Positions 8,843 to 18,949 are shown, counted from the first letter of the stretch. The stretch is 34,660 nt of DNA from Spirabiliibacterium mucosae (GCF_014884965.1 NZ_JABTBO010000023.1:1-34660); one strand, 5' to 3'. The notes: generated by a model from the sequence alone, not told the origin. Translations and numbers: made by a program.

Positions 8843-9856
8843 TTATCGTTTGTGTTCAGGGCAATTGAGCCCTAAATGCAAATAGGTCTGTGCCGTGGCA
8901 ACACGCCCGCGTGGCGTGCGCTGCAAAAAGCCGCGTTGAATCAAAAACGGTTCCAGCACGTCTTCAATCGTTTCACGCTCTTCCCCAATCGCGGCCGCTA
9001 GGCTGTCTAACCCCACCGGCCCTCCTGCAAACTGGCCTGTTAGCGCCAACAATAATTTGCGATCGAGATAATCAAACCCTTGATGATCAATATCAAGCAT
9101 TTTTAATGCCTCTTGCGCCACGTTTAGCGTAATCACCCCTTGGTTTTTCACATCGGCATAATCCCGCACGCGACGCAACAAGCGGTTGGCAATGCGCGGG
9201 GTGCCGCGCGAGCGTTTGGCAATCTCCAAGGCGGCATGCTCTTTGAGCGTCAACCCAAGGCAATGGCTGGAGCGCTCCACTATCAAGGTGAGATCATCAA
9301 TGGTGTAAAATTCCAAGCGCTGCACAATCCCGAAACGGTCACGCAAAGGGGAAGTCAACGAGCCCGCGCGCGTAGTGGCGCCGACTAAGGTAAACGGTGG
9401 GAGATCGAGCTTGATTGAGCGCGCCGCCGGCCCCTCGCCTATCATGATATCAAGCTGATAGTCCTCCATCGCGGGGTAAAGCACCTCTTCAATGGCCGGC
9501 GACAGGCGGTGGATTTCATCAATAAACAGCACATCGTGGGCTTCGAGGTTGGTCAACATCGCCGCCAAATCGCCTGCCTTTTCCAGCACGGGGCCCGAGG
9601 TAGTGCGGATGTTCACGCCCATTTCATTGGCGATGATATTCGCCAAGGTGGTTTTGCCCAGCCCTGGTGGGCCGAAAATCAATAAGTGATCGAGCGCATC
9701 TTGGCGCAGCTTGGCGGCTTGAATAAAAATTTCCATCTGGGCGCGCACCGCACTTTGCCCGATGTAATCTTGCAACAGTTTCGGGCGAATGGCGCGATCA
9801 ATCGTATCTTCCCCGCCTAGGTCGGCTGCGCTGATTATTCTGTCCGCTTCAATCAT
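8843..9856 (-). CDS. ruvB: Holliday junction branch-migration helicase RuvB
   Basis: RuvB is the AAA+ motor that drives branch migration of Holliday junctions together with RuvA. The 337-residue product begins [18 protein letters not shown] and has Walker [10 protein letters not shown] (about residue 62), Walker B FIDEIHRL, sensor motif [18 protein letters not shown] and a C-terminal winged helix ending in [15 protein letters not shown] prefer the ATG at 9856 (MIEADR, as in the family) over the GTG one codon upstream. It follows ruvA by only a few bases. Confidence 0.97.
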   Translation of the reverse strand: MIEADRIISAADLGGEDTIDRAIRPKLLQDYIGQSAVRAQMEIFIQAAKLRQDALDHLLIFGPPGLGKTTLANIIANEMGVNIRTTSGPVLEKAGDLAAMLTNLEAHDVLFIDEIHRLSPAIEEVLYPAMEDYQLDIMIGEGPAARSIKLDLPPFTLVGATTRAGSLTSPLRDRFGIVQRLEFYTIDDLTLIVERSSHCLGLTLKEHAALEIAKRSRGTPRIANRLLRRVRDYADVKNQGVITLNVAQEALKMLDIDHQGFDYLDRKLLLALTGQFAGGPVGLDSLAAAIGEERETIEDVLEPFLIQRGFLQRTPRGRVATAQTYLHLGLNCPEHKR

Positions 9857-9863
9857 CACTCAC

Positions 9864-10469
9864 CTATAGTGCACTTTTCAGCGCATCACGAATCAACATT
9901 TCACTGCTCATGCCCGCTTGGGCGACACGTTTGACCATTTTTTCCGCCTCTGGCGCTTTGTAACCTAGAGAAATCAAGGCTGCCACGGCCTCACTGGCTG
10001 GGTCGTCATCAAGCGGTTGTGCATTAGGCAGGTCTGCAACATTGTCAACAAAAAAGTGCGGTTTGACATCTTTAAATTTGCCTTTGAGCTCCACGAGCAG
10101 CCGCTCGGCGGTTTTTTTGCCCACACCTGGGATTTTCACCAATTTTGAGAGCTCTTCGCGCTCAATGGCATAGGAAAATTCATCCACCGACATAGCAGAT
10201 AAAATCGCCAGCGCCAGCTTGGGCCCCACACCGTTGGTTTTGATCAACTCACGGAATAAAGTGCGGTCACGCTTTTGCATAAAGCCAAACAGCAAGTGCG
10301 CATCTTCACGCACCACCATGTGAGTGAACAGGGTCGCGCTCGCGCCAGTTTCAGGCAACGCATAAAAGCTGGTCATTGGCAGCAAGAGCTCATAGCCCAC
10401 GCCGTTGACGTCAAGCAAGATTTCGGGTGGCTGTTTTTCAATTAAAATGCCTTGTAAACGCCCTATCAT
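9864..10469 (-). CDS. ruvA: Holliday junction DNA helicase subunit RuvA
   Basis: RuvA tetramers bind the four-way junction and load RuvB. The 201-residue product has the N-terminal OB fold ([20 protein letters not shown]), the central helix-hairpin-helix pair with [12 protein letters not shown] and [19 protein letters not shown], and a C-terminal RuvB-binding domain (residues about 155-201, [20 protein letters not shown]). Two uptake cores lie inside the gene (10054 and 10259). It is separated from ruvC by 59 bases. Confidence 0.97.
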   Translation of the reverse strand: MIGRLQGILIEKQPPEILLDVNGVGYELLLPMTSFYALPETGASATLFTHMVVREDAHLLFGFMQKRDRTLFRELIKTNGVGPKLALAILSAMSVDEFSYAIEREELSKLVKIPGVGKKTAERLLVELKGKFKDVKPHFFVDNVADLPNAQPLDDDPASEAVAALISLGYKAPEAEKMVKRVAQAGMSSEMLIRDALKSAL

Positions 10470-10528
10470 GATGATCCTTGGAAAATTTGCGTGCCTATAG
10501 CATAAATAAAAACTGTATAAATATCCAG

Positions 10529-11098
10529 TTATTTTTCAGCTTTAAGGCGAAAGCGCCCGCGGCTGTACCGCGCTTTCAGGCTGACCGCACTGGTGCTTTG
10601 CGCGTTGAGTGCTTGGTTGATGTGGTGTGAATGCAAGGTGCTGTGTGCGTGCGTAATCGCAATCGCCAGCGCATCGGCGGCATCCGCCTGCGGTGAGGCG
10701 GAGAGTTTGAGCATCGCGCTGACCATGTGCTGCACCTGCGCTTTGTCGGCAGAGCCGATGCCCACCACAGTTTGCTTAACCAGCCTGGCGGCGTATTCAA
10801 ACACCGGCAGCTCGTGGTTGACCGCCGCCACAATCGCCGCACCGCGCGCTTGCCCAAGCTTGAGCGCGGAGTCGGCGTTGCGCGCCATGAACACTTGCTC
10901 GATGGCGAACATATCGGGCTGAAACTGCGCGATGATCTCACTCACGCCAGCATAAATCCGCTTCAGCCGGCTTGGCAGGTCATCCACCTGGGTGCGAATG
11001 GCACCGCTGCCGAGATAGGTCAACTGCTTGCCTGTTTGGCGAATCACACCGTAGCCCGTCACGCGCGAGCCTGGGTCAATGCCGAGGATGATCGCCAT
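10529..11098 (-). CDS. ruvC: Crossover junction endodeoxyribonuclease RuvC
   Basis: RuvC resolves Holliday junctions by paired nicking. The 189-residue product has the RNase H-like fold with catalytic Asp7 in [14 protein letters not shown], a glutamate in [20 protein letters not shown] and acidic residues in [16 protein letters not shown]. The C-terminal tail [10 protein letters not shown] is basic. It begins 8 bases after yebC, as expected for a shared transcript. Confidence 0.97.
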   Translation of the reverse strand: MAIILGIDPGSRVTGYGVIRQTGKQLTYLGSGAIRTQVDDLPSRLKRIYAGVSEIIAQFQPDMFAIEQVFMARNADSALKLGQARGAAIVAAVNHELPVFEYAARLVKQTVVGIGSADKAQVQHMVSAMLKLSASPQADAADALAIAITHAHSTLHSHHINQALNAQSTSAVSLKARYSRGRFRLKAEK

Positions 11099-11106
11099 CG
11101 CTGAGA

Positions 11107-11847
11107 TTACAACAGTGCAGCAACTTCGTCGCTGATTTCAGCGTTGTGATAGACGTTTTGCACGTCATCACAATCTTCGAGCATATCCACCAAGCGCATC
11201 AATTTCGGCGCGCTCTCTGCATCCAGCTCCACGCTGGTCGATGGAATCATCGACACTTCTGCTTCGCTGATTTTAAAGCCCGCGGCTTCAATGGCATCAC
11301 GCACCGCACTTAACTCTTCCCACGCGGTGTAAACCTCAAAACTGCCGTCGTCTTGGCCTTGAATGTCTTCCGCGCCCGCTTCAAGGGCGGCGTCCATCAG
11401 CGCTTCTTCATCGCCTTCATCGACTAAAATCAGGCCTTTTTTGCTAAACAAATAAGCAACAGAGCCGTCGGTGCCGAGGTTGCCGCCTGTTTTGGTGAAG
11501 GCGTGGCGCACTTCAGACACGGTGCGGTTGCGGTTATCACTCAAGCACTCAACGTAGACCGCAGTGCCTGCTGGGCCATAGCCTTCATAGATGATGGTTT
11601 CCATGTTGGAGTCATCTTCGCCACCAGCGCCGCGTTGAATCGCACGGTTGATGGTATCTCGCGTCATGTTGCTGGCCAGCGCTTTGTCCACTGCGGTGCG
11701 CAGGCGTGGGTTGGAGCCAATATCCGCGCCGCCAATTTTGGCGGCGGTGACCAGCTCACGAATCAGCTTGGTAAAAATTTTGCCACGCTTGGCATCTTGT
11801 GCCGCTTTACGGTGTTTAATGTTTGCCCACTTACTGTGACCTGCCAT
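11107..11847 (-). CDS. yebC: YebC/PmpR family transcriptional or translational regulator
   Basis: The 246-residue product starts with the hallmark [20 protein letters not shown] and keeps the family length and domain order throughout. YebC-family proteins are cytoplasmic. Some act as DNA-binding regulators and others, more recently, as factors easing translation at proline stretches, so the exact role here is open. The start overlaps the nudB end by 17 bases, and ruvC follows 8 bases later. Confidence 0.95.
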   Translation of the reverse strand: MAGHSKWANIKHRKAAQDAKRGKIFTKLIRELVTAAKIGGADIGSNPRLRTAVDKALASNMTRDTINRAIQRGAGGEDDSNMETIIYEGYGPAGTAVYVECLSDNRNRTVSEVRHAFTKTGGNLGTDGSVAYLFSKKGLILVDEGDEEALMDAALEAGAEDIQGQDDGSFEVYTAWEELSAVRDAIEAAGFKISEAEVSMIPSTSVELDAESAPKLMRLVDMLEDCDDVQNVYHNAEISDEVAALL

Positions 11848-12301
11848 ATAAATCCTCTTTGTTGTTACTTTTTAAAATAAATTCTTCAATTGCTTGCGCG
11901 TTGTTCCACGATTTGGTGCGCGCAACCGCACTTTGCGCATCGATCCATTGATAATCGCTGTGTTCGCTTAATCTCAATGGCTGATGCGCACTCAGCGGTA
12001 ATAAAAACCAATGCTCAAGGCACTTGCTCACGCCGGGGGCGTAACGGTGCTTGAACTGCTCAAAAATCTCAAATTCCACCGCTTTGTGGCAATCGTGCAG
12101 CACAATGGCCGCATCATTTAGCCCCAGCTCTTCTTTCACCTCACGCCGTGCGGCCTGCTCGGGTGTTTCGCCTGCCTCAAGGCTGCCGGTGACCGATTGC
12201 CAAAAAGTGCGGTCGTCATTGCGCTGGAGCAGCAAAACCGCACTTGTGCTGGGGTCAAACACCACCACCAGCACGCTTTCAGGGCGTTTAAAAGCCTTCA
12301 C
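11831..12301 (-). CDS. nudB: Dihydroneopterin triphosphate diphosphatase NudB
   Basis: NudB is a Nudix hydrolase acting in folate synthesis, where it removes pyrophosphate from dihydroneopterin triphosphate. The Nudix box is complete: GSLEAGE, seven residues, then REVKEELGL. The N-terminus [15 protein letters not shown] matches the family. I start at the GTG at 12301, giving 156 residues. The longer open frame to 12355 would add residues translated from the neighbouring gene in another frame. The gene overlaps the end of the upstream DUF3298-like gene by 14 bases and the start of yebC by 17. Two uptake cores lie inside it (12205, 12237). Confidence 0.9.
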   Translation of the reverse strand: MKAFKRPESVLVVVFDPSTSAVLLLQRNDDRTFWQSVTGSLEAGETPEQAARREVKEELGLNDAAIVLHDCHKAVEFEIFEQFKHRYAPGVSKCLEHWFLLPLSAHQPLRLSEHSDYQWIDAQSAVARTKSWNNAQAIEEFILKSNNKEDLYGRSQ

Positions 12302-13151
12302 TGAAATTGATCGATTTGACACTGTCGGCCAAAAATTCTGGCTTAACCACACCAAACAGCGACTGATAAGGCAAGACTAAGTTAATCTCCCCTTCGGCAT
12401 AAGTGCCCAGTGCATACGGTGGGAATTTGAACACCAGCCCCGCGTAGGTGAAGGTGAAGTTGAAATCATTGGTCGCGAAAGTGTCTTTGTAATCATTCAA
12501 GCGCTCTTTGGCAATGGCATCAAAATTACTGCCATTATCAGAACCTTGATCATACGACTTAATATAATCCACGTACGCCGTTTTGAGCATCTCAACGAGT
12601 GCTTCACGCTGGCCTGGCTCGACTAAGTTGTCGATGGTCAACTTTTCTTGCGTATCGAGGTTAAAGTTGGTGAACAGCGTTGAGCCATAACCGTGCGCGC
12701 CACCAAAAAAGCTGTAAAAATCTTCACTAAACATCGCGATATTGCCGCGTTGGCCTAAAAAGTGCGGTGCGTAGTAGCTCTCCCAGCCGATGATCGCCTC
12801 TTTACCGCTGAGCACCTTTTTCGCGCTCTCAAGCTGCACTTTCGCCAGTGTGGCAAGATCGAGTTTGGCGAGATCATCGTGCTGCGCTTTGCTCTCTTTG
12901 TCGTCACCGTCCAAGCTGTCGGCCGGCGCGAGGTAATCCCGCGCTTTTTGCTCAAAATACGCATCCAGCCACGGCTGCCCTGTTTTGAGGGTGATCACTT
13001 GCAGCGCATAGCAGTGCATATCGGGCTTTTCCATGCAGCCCTTTTCTGCTGTGAGCTGCACGGGCTTGACCGACAACAGTGGCGTTTGCGCCAGCACCGC
13101 ACTTGATAATAAAAGTGCGGTCAAGGCCGTGAGTTTGACAGACGTTTTCAT
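12288..13151 (-). CDS. Secreted DUF3298/RsiV-like protein
   Basis: The 287-residue product has a signal peptide ([20 protein letters not shown], cleavage probably after AVLA). The central region has [15 protein letters not shown] and the C-terminal half has [22 protein letters not shown] and [22 protein letters not shown]. These resemble the DUF4163 plus DUF3298 arrangement of periplasmic proteins and of anti-sigma factor RsiV ectodomains. Here there is no membrane anchor or anti-sigma domain, so it is probably a free periplasmic protein of unknown role. The ATG overlaps the aspS stop as ATGA, suggesting coupled translation. Two opposed uptake cores lie inside the signal peptide. Confidence 0.8.
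   Translation of the reverse strand: MKTSVKLTALTALLLSSAVLAQTPLLSVKPVQLTAEKGCMEKPDMHCYALQVITLKTGQPWLDAYFEQKARDYLAPADSLDGDDKESKAQHDDLAKLDLATLAKVQLESAKKVLSGKEAIIGWESYYAPHFLGQRGNIAMFSEDFYSFFGGAHGYGSTLFTNFNLDTQEKLTIDNLVEPGQREALVEMLKTAYVDYIKSYDQGSDNGSNFDAIAKERLNDYKDTFATNDFNFTFTYAGLVFKFPPYALGTYAEGEINLVLPYQSLFGVVKPEFLADSVKSINFSEGF
13096..13121. repeat. Inverted pair of uptake signal cores inside a signal-peptide coding region
   Basis: ACCGCACTT (13096-13104) and AAGTGCGGT (13113-13121) are perfect 9-base inverted repeats separated by 8 bases. On the minus strand they encode the TALLLSSAV part of the DUF3298-like signal peptide. Such opposed pairs usually sit at gene ends as terminators. Here there is no following T tract and the pair lies near the start of a gene. 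Confidence 0.85.
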
Positions 13152-14923
13152 GCTTGATCCTTTTGTTTCACCACCGAGATGGCCAGTTCACTTAACGCCT
13201 GCGCGTTGCCCACACTTGGTGCGTCGGTCAACAAACACGCTGCGGCCGTGGTTTTCGGGAAGGCAATCACATCACGAATGTTATCCGTGCCGGTGAGCAG
13301 CATGGTTAAGCGGTCTAACCCAAAGGCAAGGCCAGCGTGTGGTGGGGTGCCGAACTTCAAGGCATCGAGCAAGAAGCCGAATTTTTCGCGCTGTTCTTCC
13401 TCGTTGATGCCCAAAATGCGGAACACGGTTTGTTGCATCACAGGATCGAAAATCCGCACTGAACCGCCGCCGACTTCATAGCCGTTGATCACCATGTCAT
13501 AGGCGTTAGCCACCGCTTGGGTTGGATCTTGCTCCAACTGTTGTGGTGTAGCGTTGGCCGGTGAGGTGAACGGGTGGTGCATGGCGGCAAGGTTGCCCTC
13601 GTCATCGCGCTCAAACATTGGGAAGTCAATCACCCACAGTGGCTTCCACTCATCCAGTGCGGTCAAGTGGCAATCACGGCCGAGTTTTAAGCGCAGCGCG
13701 CCCATGGCGTCGGTGACGATTTTATAGCTATCAGCACCAAAGAAGATGATATCCCCTGTTTGCGCGCCCACACGCTCGAGCACCGCACTTAATGTTTCGG
13801 CAGTGAAGAATTTGGCGATCGGGCTTTGCACGCCGTCAAGGCCGGCGTTGATGTCGTTGATTTTCATCCACGCGAGGCCTTTCGCGCCATAAATGCCGAC
13901 AAACTGGGTGTATTCATCAATTTGTTTGCGGGTGATGGTGTTACCGTTTGGCACTCGGATGGCGGCAATGCGCCCGTTCGGGTCATTAGCTGGGCCGCTG
14001 AACACCTTGAAATCGATCGTTTTCAGCAAATCGGCCACGTCCACCATTTCAAGCGGGTTGCGTAGATCTGGCTTGTCTGAACCAAAGCGACGCATCGCTT
14101 CAGCGAAAGTCATCACGGGGAAGTTGCCTAAATCCACGTTGAGAATTTCTTGCCACAGGCCTTTGACCATCTCTTCCATCACGTCACGCACATCTTGTGC
14201 GCTCATGAACGAGGTTTCCACATCGATTTGAGTAAATTCAGGCTGACGGTCGGCGCGCAAGTCTTCATCGCGGAAGCATTTCACGATTTGGTAATAGCGG
14301 TCAAAGCCCGACATCATCAGCAGCTGTTTGAACAATTGTGGTGATTGCGGCAAGGCGTAGAATTTGCCTTTGTGCACGCGGCTTGGCACGAGGTAGTCAC
14401 GCGCGCCTTCTGGTGTGGCTTTAGTCAGCATAGGAGTTTCGATATCCAAAAAGCCGTGGCTGTCCATAAAGCGGCGAACAAAGCTGGTGATGCGCGCGCG
14501 GGTTTTGATGCGCTCGGCCATTTCAGGGCGACGCAAGTCCAAATAGCGGTATTTCAAACGCTGCTCTTCGGTGTTGTTTTGGTTGAAATCCAGCGGCAAA
14601 ACCTCAGCGGCGTTGAACACGCGCACTGCTTTGGCGGCCACTTCCACCTCGCCGGTGGCCATGTTTTTGTTCACTTGGTTATCTGGGCGGGCTTGCACCT
14701 CGCCAACCACTTGGATGCAAAATTCACCGCGCAAGCGTGAGGCTGCCTCAAAGGCCTCTTGGTTGGCGGGGTCAACAAACACCTGCACGATGCCTTGGCG
14801 GTCACGCATATCTAAGAAAATCAATCCACCCAAATCCCGGCGGCGATGCACCCAGCCGCTTAGGGTCACTTCCTGTCCAACATTTGTGGCGTTGAGGTCA
14901 CCACAATAATGTGTTCTCATCAT
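13148..14923 (-). CDS. aspS: Aspartyl-tRNA synthetase
   Basis: AspS is a class IIb synthetase that charges tRNA-Asp. The N-terminal OB fold begins [16 protein letters not shown] with [22 protein letters not shown]. The catalytic domain has the motif 2-like [18 protein letters not shown], the GAD insertion region and the motif 3-like [16 protein letters not shown] place the start at 14923 because AGGA lies seven bases upstream, giving 591 residues as in the family. The frame stays open to 15004, but that extension has no homology. A DUF3298-like gene follows with a 4-base overlap. Confidence 0.97.
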   Translation of the reverse strand: MMRTHYCGDLNATNVGQEVTLSGWVHRRRDLGGLIFLDMRDRQGIVQVFVDPANQEAFEAASRLRGEFCIQVVGEVQARPDNQVNKNMATGEVEVAAKAVRVFNAAEVLPLDFNQNNTEEQRLKYRYLDLRRPEMAERIKTRARITSFVRRFMDSHGFLDIETPMLTKATPEGARDYLVPSRVHKGKFYALPQSPQLFKQLLMMSGFDRYYQIVKCFRDEDLRADRQPEFTQIDVETSFMSAQDVRDVMEEMVKGLWQEILNVDLGNFPVMTFAEAMRRFGSDKPDLRNPLEMVDVADLLKTIDFKVFSGPANDPNGRIAAIRVPNGNTITRKQIDEYTQFVGIYGAKGLAWMKINDINAGLDGVQSPIAKFFTAETLSAVLERVGAQTGDIIFFGADSYKIVTDAMGALRLKLGRDCHLTALDEWKPLWVIDFPMFERDDEGNLAAMHHPFTSPANATPQQLEQDPTQAVANAYDMVINGYEVGGGSVRIFDPVMQQTVFRILGINEEEQREKFGFLLDALKFGTPPHAGLAFGLDRLTMLLTGTDNIRDVIAFPKTTAAACLLTDAPSVGNAQALSELAISVVKQKDQA

Positions 14924-15004
14924 TTTTTTATCCTTTGTTTTAAAGAGGGTTAACTGGTCAATTATAGCCGAATTTGCACTCGGTTTGAACACGTTTTTCG
15001 CCAA

Positions 15005-15042
15005 ACCGCACTTTGCCTTAGCGCTGTTTTAAAAAGTGCGGT
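15005..15042 (-). terminator. Opposed uptake cores at the gmhB 3' end, possible terminator
   Basis: Two uptake cores in opposite orientation (15005-15013 and 15034-15042) can pair over ten bases with a loop of about 20 bases. One copy encodes the C-terminal PHFL of GmhB and the other lies just after its stop codon. The T tract on minus is weak, so read-through toward aspS is likely. Its use as a terminator is inference from the known habit of paired uptake sequences. Confidence 0.5.
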
Positions 15043-15566
15043 AGCGCGGCGATGGAATCGAGCACCGCACTGGCCAGCCCCTGCCCTTGCTCGGTGATCG
15101 CTTTGCCCGTGCGCACCAGCACGTTGCAGCCCACCCCTGCTGCGATGCCCGCTTGAATGTCCGCCGCTTTGTCCCCCACCATCACCGAGCGTTGTGGGTC
15201 GATATCCAGCTCCTCAATGGCTTGGCGCAACATGCCTGGCGCGGGCTTGCGGCAATCGCACTCAATGCCATATTCACCTTGGCCGTCGGGCAAGTGCGGG
15301 CAGTAATAAATGCCATCGAGATCCACGCCGCGGTCAGCCAGCGACCAATCCATCCACTCGGTGAGGGTCAAAAACTGCTGCTCACTAAAAAGCCCGCGCG
15401 CAATGCCCGATTGATTCGTCACCAGCACCAGCAAATAGCCCATGCGTTTGAGCTCCAGCAACGCCTCAATGCTGCCATCAATAAAGGTGAAATCATCAAT
15501 GGTGTGTACATAACCGTGGTCAATATTGAGCGTGCCGTCGCGGTCTAAAAATATCGCTTTGTTCAT
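15018..15566 (-). CDS. gmhB: D-glycero-beta-D-manno-heptose 1,7-bisphosphate 7-phosphatase
   Basis: GmhB is a HAD-family cytoplasmic phosphatase in ADP-heptose synthesis for the lipopolysaccharide inner core. The 182-residue product starts [14 protein letters not shown], with the two catalytic aspartates in DRDGT. It has the second HAD motif [10 protein letters not shown] and the late motif [12 protein letters not shown]. The metal-binding segment [22 protein letters not shown], with Cys/His ligands, separates GmhB from histidinol phosphatases. It is close to metN in H. influenzae too, by recollection, here divergent. Confidence 0.95.
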   Translation of the reverse strand: MNKAIFLDRDGTLNIDHGYVHTIDDFTFIDGSIEALLELKRMGYLLVLVTNQSGIARGLFSEQQFLTLTEWMDWSLADRGVDLDGIYYCPHLPDGQGEYGIECDCRKPAPGMLRQAIEELDIDPQRSVMVGDKAADIQAGIAAGVGCNVLVRTGKAITEQGQGLASAVLDSIAALPHFLKQR

Positions 15567-15656
15567 TGTTACCTACTTTGTTGCCAACATAGGCCTATTA
15601 TGCGGCATTTTCATACACAGTTGCGCAACTTTTTTGCCTTTGAGCAAAAATAGTGA

Positions 15657-15684
15657 TTGACATAGCTATCTAGACGTCTAAAAT
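15657..15684 (+). promoter_or_regulatory. metNIQ promoter with tandem MetJ boxes
   Basis: TTGACA (15657-15662) and TAAAAT (15679-15684) are spaced 16 bases apart. Between them lie two adjacent 8-base met boxes: AGCTATCT (15664-15671, 5 of 8) and AGACGTCT (15672-15679, identical to consensus). MetJ with S-adenosylmethionine binding here would cover the whole promoter, so the transporter would be shut off when methionine is plentiful. The metN ATG is 33 bases after the -10. Confidence 0.85.
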
Positions 15685-15716
15685 GACCGAAATCATTATT
15701 TTTATTGTAGGGCTTT

Positions 15717-16751
15717 ATGATTAAGCTAAAAAATATTAACAAAGTTTTCAGTGTTGACGGGCGCACCCTGACCGCACTTGATAATGTCAATTTGGAGATT
15801 CCAAAAGGGCAAATCTGCGGTGTGATTGGCGCCTCTGGTGCGGGCAAAAGCACCTTGATTCGCTGCGCCAATTTGCTTGAAACACCCACCAGCGGGCAGG
15901 TTTTTGTCGACGGTGAAGAGCTCACCGCCATGAGCAACAGCCAGCTGATCAAAGCGCGGCGTAATATTGGCATGATTTTCCAGCATTTTAATTTGCTCAG
16001 TGGCCGCACCGTGTTTGGCAATGTGGCGCTGCCGCTCGAACTGTTAGGCGAAAGCAAAGCCACCATCAAGCAAAAAGTGAACGATTTGCTCGCGCTGGTG
16101 GGCCTGGCCGATAAAAAAGATGCCTACCCAAGCAATCTTTCTGGCGGGCAAAAACAACGTGTGGCCATTGCCCGTGCGTTGGCCTCAAACCCGAAAGTGC
16201 TGCTGTGTGATGAAGCCACCAGCGCGCTGGACCCGGCCACCACGCACTCGATTTTGGATTTGCTGCAAGAGATCAACCAAAAGCTGGGCTTGACCATTTT
16301 GCTCATCACCCACGAGATGGAAGTGGTGAAACAAATTTGCCACCATGTGGTGGTGATCGACAAAGGCCAGCTGGTGGAACAAGGCAGCGTGAGCGAGATT
16401 TTCTCCAACCCGAAAACCGAGCTGGCGAAACGCTTTATCAAATCCACCGTGCGCATCAATTTGCCCAAAGAGTATCTCGATCAGCTCTCAAGCTCACCGA
16501 AGCACGCCAACTCGTGGCCGATCATTAAATTTGAATTCACCGGCCGCTCGGTGGACGCTCCACTGCTTTCGCAAGCATCGAAAAAATTTGGCGTGGAGCT
16601 GAGTATTTTGGTGTCGCAAATTGACTACATTGGCGGCGTGAAATTTGGCTTTACCATCGCTGAGGTGGAAGGCCCAGAAGATGCCATTGAGCAGACAAAA
16701 ATTTATCTAATGGAACACAATGTGCGTGTTGAGGTGCTAGGCTATGTTTGA
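15717..16751 (+). CDS. metN: Methionine ABC transporter ATP-binding protein
   Basis: MetN powers uptake of D- and L-methionine. The 344-residue product has Walker [10 protein letters not shown] (about residues 38-46), Q-loop IFQHFNLL, signature [15 protein letters not shown], Walker [14 protein letters not shown] and switch His in LLITHEME. The C-terminal NIL/ACT-like domain (about 260-344) is the allosteric methionine sensor that inhibits transport. It is the first gene of the operon behind a MetJ-type promoter and overlaps metI by 8 bases. Confidence 0.97.
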   Translation: MIKLKNINKVFSVDGRTLTALDNVNLEIPKGQICGVIGASGAGKSTLIRCANLLETPTSGQVFVDGEELTAMSNSQLIKARRNIGMIFQHFNLLSGRTVFGNVALPLELLGESKATIKQKVNDLLALVGLADKKDAYPSNLSGGQKQRVAIARALASNPKVLLCDEATSALDPATTHSILDLLQEINQKLGLTILLITHEMEVVKQICHHVVVIDKGQLVEQGSVSEIFSNPKTELAKRFIKSTVRINLPKEYLDQLSSSPKHANSWPIIKFEFTGRSVDAPLLSQASKKFGVELSILVSQIDYIGGVKFGFTIAEVEGPEDAIEQTKIYLMEHNVRVEVLGYV

Positions 16752-17409
16752 TCGATTAACGCCGCAAGTTTGGAATATGATTGGCCAAGCCACCCTTGAA
16801 ACTCTATACATGGTGTTTGTTTCAGGCTTGATTGCCACCGTTTTGGCTATCCCCCTAGGCGTGATTTTGTTTATCTCGCGCAAGGGGCAAATTCGCCAAA
16901 ATATGAAGCTCTACCGCGTGTTGAGCATGATTGTCAACATCGGGCGGGCTATCCCGTTTGTGATTTTGCTCTTTTGGATCATCCCGTTCACCCGCGCGGT
17001 GGTCGGCACCAGCATCGGCACCACCGCGGCGATTGTGCCGCTGACGGTGTCTGCCGTGCCGTTTATCGCGCGCTTGGTTGAAGGCTCATTAATTGAGATC
17101 CCAAGCGGGCTGACCGAAGCGGCGCGCGCCATGGGCGCGAGCAATTTGCAAATTATCACCAAGTTTTTGCTACCAGAGGCCTTGCCTGGGCTTATCAACG
17201 GCATCACCATCACCTTGGTGGCGTTGGTCAACTACTCTGCCATGGCGGGCATTGTGGGCGGTGGCGGCCTTGGTGATGTGGCCATTCGTTATGGCTATCA
17301 AACTCACGTACCTGAAATTTTGACCACCGTGGTGGTGATCTTGGTGGTGATGGTACAAATCATTCAATTTGTAGGGGACAGCCTCGTTCGCTACGTTGAT
17401 CATCGTTAA
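16744..17409 (+). CDS. metI: Methionine ABC transporter permease
   Basis: MetI forms the inner-membrane channel of the methionine importer. The 221-residue product has five hydrophobic segments and the permease EAA loop [20 protein letters not shown] (about residues 121-140), followed by [20 protein letters not shown]. Size and layout match the family. Its ATG lies within the last codons of metN, and metQ follows 26 bases after its stop. Confidence 0.97.
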   Translation: MFDRLTPQVWNMIGQATLETLYMVFVSGLIATVLAIPLGVILFISRKGQIRQNMKLYRVLSMIVNIGRAIPFVILLFWIIPFTRAVVGTSIGTTAAIVPLTVSAVPFIARLVEGSLIEIPSGLTEAARAMGASNLQIITKFLLPEALPGLINGITITLVALVNYSAMAGIVGGGGLGDVAIRYGYQTHVPEILTTVVVILVVMVQIIQFVGDSLVRYVDHR

Positions 17410-17435
17410 ACTCAATGTCTAAAAGGAAGTTAATT

Positions 17436-18235
17436 ATGAAATTAAAATCACTCTTTACTCTCACCGCTGTTGCGGCAACATTGGCGCTGTCTACCTCTGC
17501 GTTTGCTAAAGATGGCAAAGTGCGTATCGGTGTGCAAAACGGCCCTGAAATGACCGTGGCAGAAACGGCTAAACAAGTGGCGAAAGATCAATTCGGCCTT
17601 GAAGTAGAATTAGTGCCATTTTCAGACTACGTGACCCCAAATGCCGCGTTGGAAGAAAAATCCATTGATGCCAACGCCTTCCAACACAAACCGTATTTGG
17701 ACTCTCAATCCAAAGCGCGTGGCTGGACAGATTTAGTGATTGTCGGCAACACCTTTGTTTACCCAATTGCCGCTTATTCACAAAAATCAAAAACTTGGAT
17801 GAGTTGAAAGACGGCGCAACTATCGCCATTCCTAATGACCCAACCAACGGTGGCCGTTCACTACTGTTGCTTCAAGCTCAAGGCTTGCTGAAATTAAAAG
17901 AAGGCACAGGCTTGACCCCAACTGAGTTGGACATTGTAGAAAATCCGAAAAACTTGAAAATCCGCTCACTTGACGCAGCCTTGATCACCCAAGTGTTGCC
18001 AGAAGTGGATTTGGCCATCATCAACAACACCTTTGCCGGCCAAGCAGGCCTCTACCCAAGCAAAGATGCGATTTTTGTTGAAGATAAAGACTCCCCATAC
18101 GTGAACATCATCGTTGCGCGTGAAGACAACAAAGACGACGAAGATGTGAAAAACTTTGTGAAAGCTTACAACTCTGAGCCGGTATACAAAAAAGCGATGG
18201 AAGAGTTCAAAGACTCTGTGGTCAAAGGCTGGTAA
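17436..18235 (+). CDS. metQ: Methionine-binding protein MetQ (NlpA family), frame broken once as read
   Basis: MetQ delivers methionine to MetNI. I start at the ATG at 17436, eight bases after AAGGA. The earlier ATG at 17416 has no site. The N-terminus is a classical signal peptide ending STSAFA with no cysteine, unlike the lipoprotein forms of E. coli. The mature part begins GKVRIGVQNGPEM and continues to the C-terminal VYKKAMEEFKDSVVKGW. The frame breaks at five A (17782-17786). A sixth restores YSQKIKNLDELKDGATIA and gives about 266 residues. The downstream half has no start site of its own, so this is one gene. Confidence 0.94.
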
Positions 18236-18263
18236 GCCAACCGCACTTTGTATTTTCTAACCC

Positions 18264-18291
18264 AAGCCGAAAGTTCGCTTTCGGCTTTTTT
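18264..18291 (+). terminator. Rho-independent terminator of metNIQ
   Basis: AAGCCGAAAG, a TTCG tetraloop and CTTTCGGCTT are followed by a T run. This is a textbook stem of ten pairs, placed 29 bases after the metQ stop and 11 bases before the next ATG. An uptake core sits just upstream at 18240. Confidence 0.93.
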
Positions 18292-18301
18292 GTGAGATGT
18301 T

Positions 18302-18949
18302 ATGACGAATTATTCCCAACTGGCCAAAACCCTAAGTGCGGTCATTGCCGATGACGATAACGCTATCAGTGTGCTGGCCAACACCGCCGCACTACTCAAC
18401 GAGCACCTCCAGCGCCTCAACTGGGTCGGCTTTTATTTGCGCAAAGGCGATGAGCTCACCCTCGGCCCCTTTCAAGGTAAAGTCGCCTGCACTCGTATTC
18501 CGCTGGGCAAAGGCGTATGTGGCACAGCCGTGGCGCAAAAGCGCATTTTACGCGTTGCCGACGTGCACCAATTTGACGGCCACATTGCCTGTGACAGCGC
18601 CAGCCAGTCAGAAATTGTGCTGCCGTTGGTGATCAACGACGAGATCATTGGCGTGTTGGATATCGACAGCCCCGTGCTCAACCGCTTTGATGACGCTGAT
18701 GAGCAAGGCTTGGCCGAGATTGCGGCGTTATTGAGCCAGCATTTAGGCCACATTGGCGGGGTAAAATACAAATCCACCGCCAGCAAGCACAGCAAAAACT
18801 GCGCACTGATGATAAATTCCAAAATGCCCACCTGCTTGACCGTGAGGCGAAAGTGCGGTGCAATCAGTGCGCGCAAGGCCGCTGGCACAAAGCAAAGTGC
18901 GGTCGGGAGATTAATCCACACCCCGATCGCAATCACCAAGCCAATGTGA
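18302..18949 (+). CDS. msrC: Free methionine-R-sulfoxide reductase (GAF domain), C-terminus doubtful
   Basis: The enzyme reduces free methionine-R-sulfoxide with thioredoxin. The GAF domain is complete, with WVGFYL, LGPFQGKVACTRIPLGKGVC and FDGHIACDSASQSEIVLPL. Its three cysteines (63, 73 and 97) have the same spacing as the family catalytic set. Homologues end near the residue corresponding to 153 (QHLGHIGG). Here the frame runs 62 codons further, antisense to the convergent membrane-protein gene and without homology. A TAA lies directly after the GGGG run (18758-18761) in another frame, so the true end is probably about 18764 and this run carries an indel. Placement after metNIQ fits a methionine theme. 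Confidence 0.88.
   Translation: MTNYSQLAKTLSAVIADDDNAISVLANTAALLNEHLQRLNWVGFYLRKGDELTLGPFQGKVACTRIPLGKGVCGTAVAQKRILRVADVHQFDGHIACDSASQSEIVLPLVINDEIIGVLDIDSPVLNRFDDADEQGLAEIAALLSQHLGHIGGVKYKSTASKHSKNCALMINSKMPTCLTVRRKCGAISARKAAGTKQSAVGRLIHTPIAITKPM

Noticed and set aside
12302-12355. Longer N-terminus for NudB
   Set aside because: The extra residues are the DUF3298-like gene read in another frame. NudB homologues begin at the KAFKRPESV region.
17795-18235. Second separate metQ-like gene
   Set aside because: The segment has no ribosome site and continues MetQ exactly from where the first frame stops. One added A at 17782-17786 joins them.
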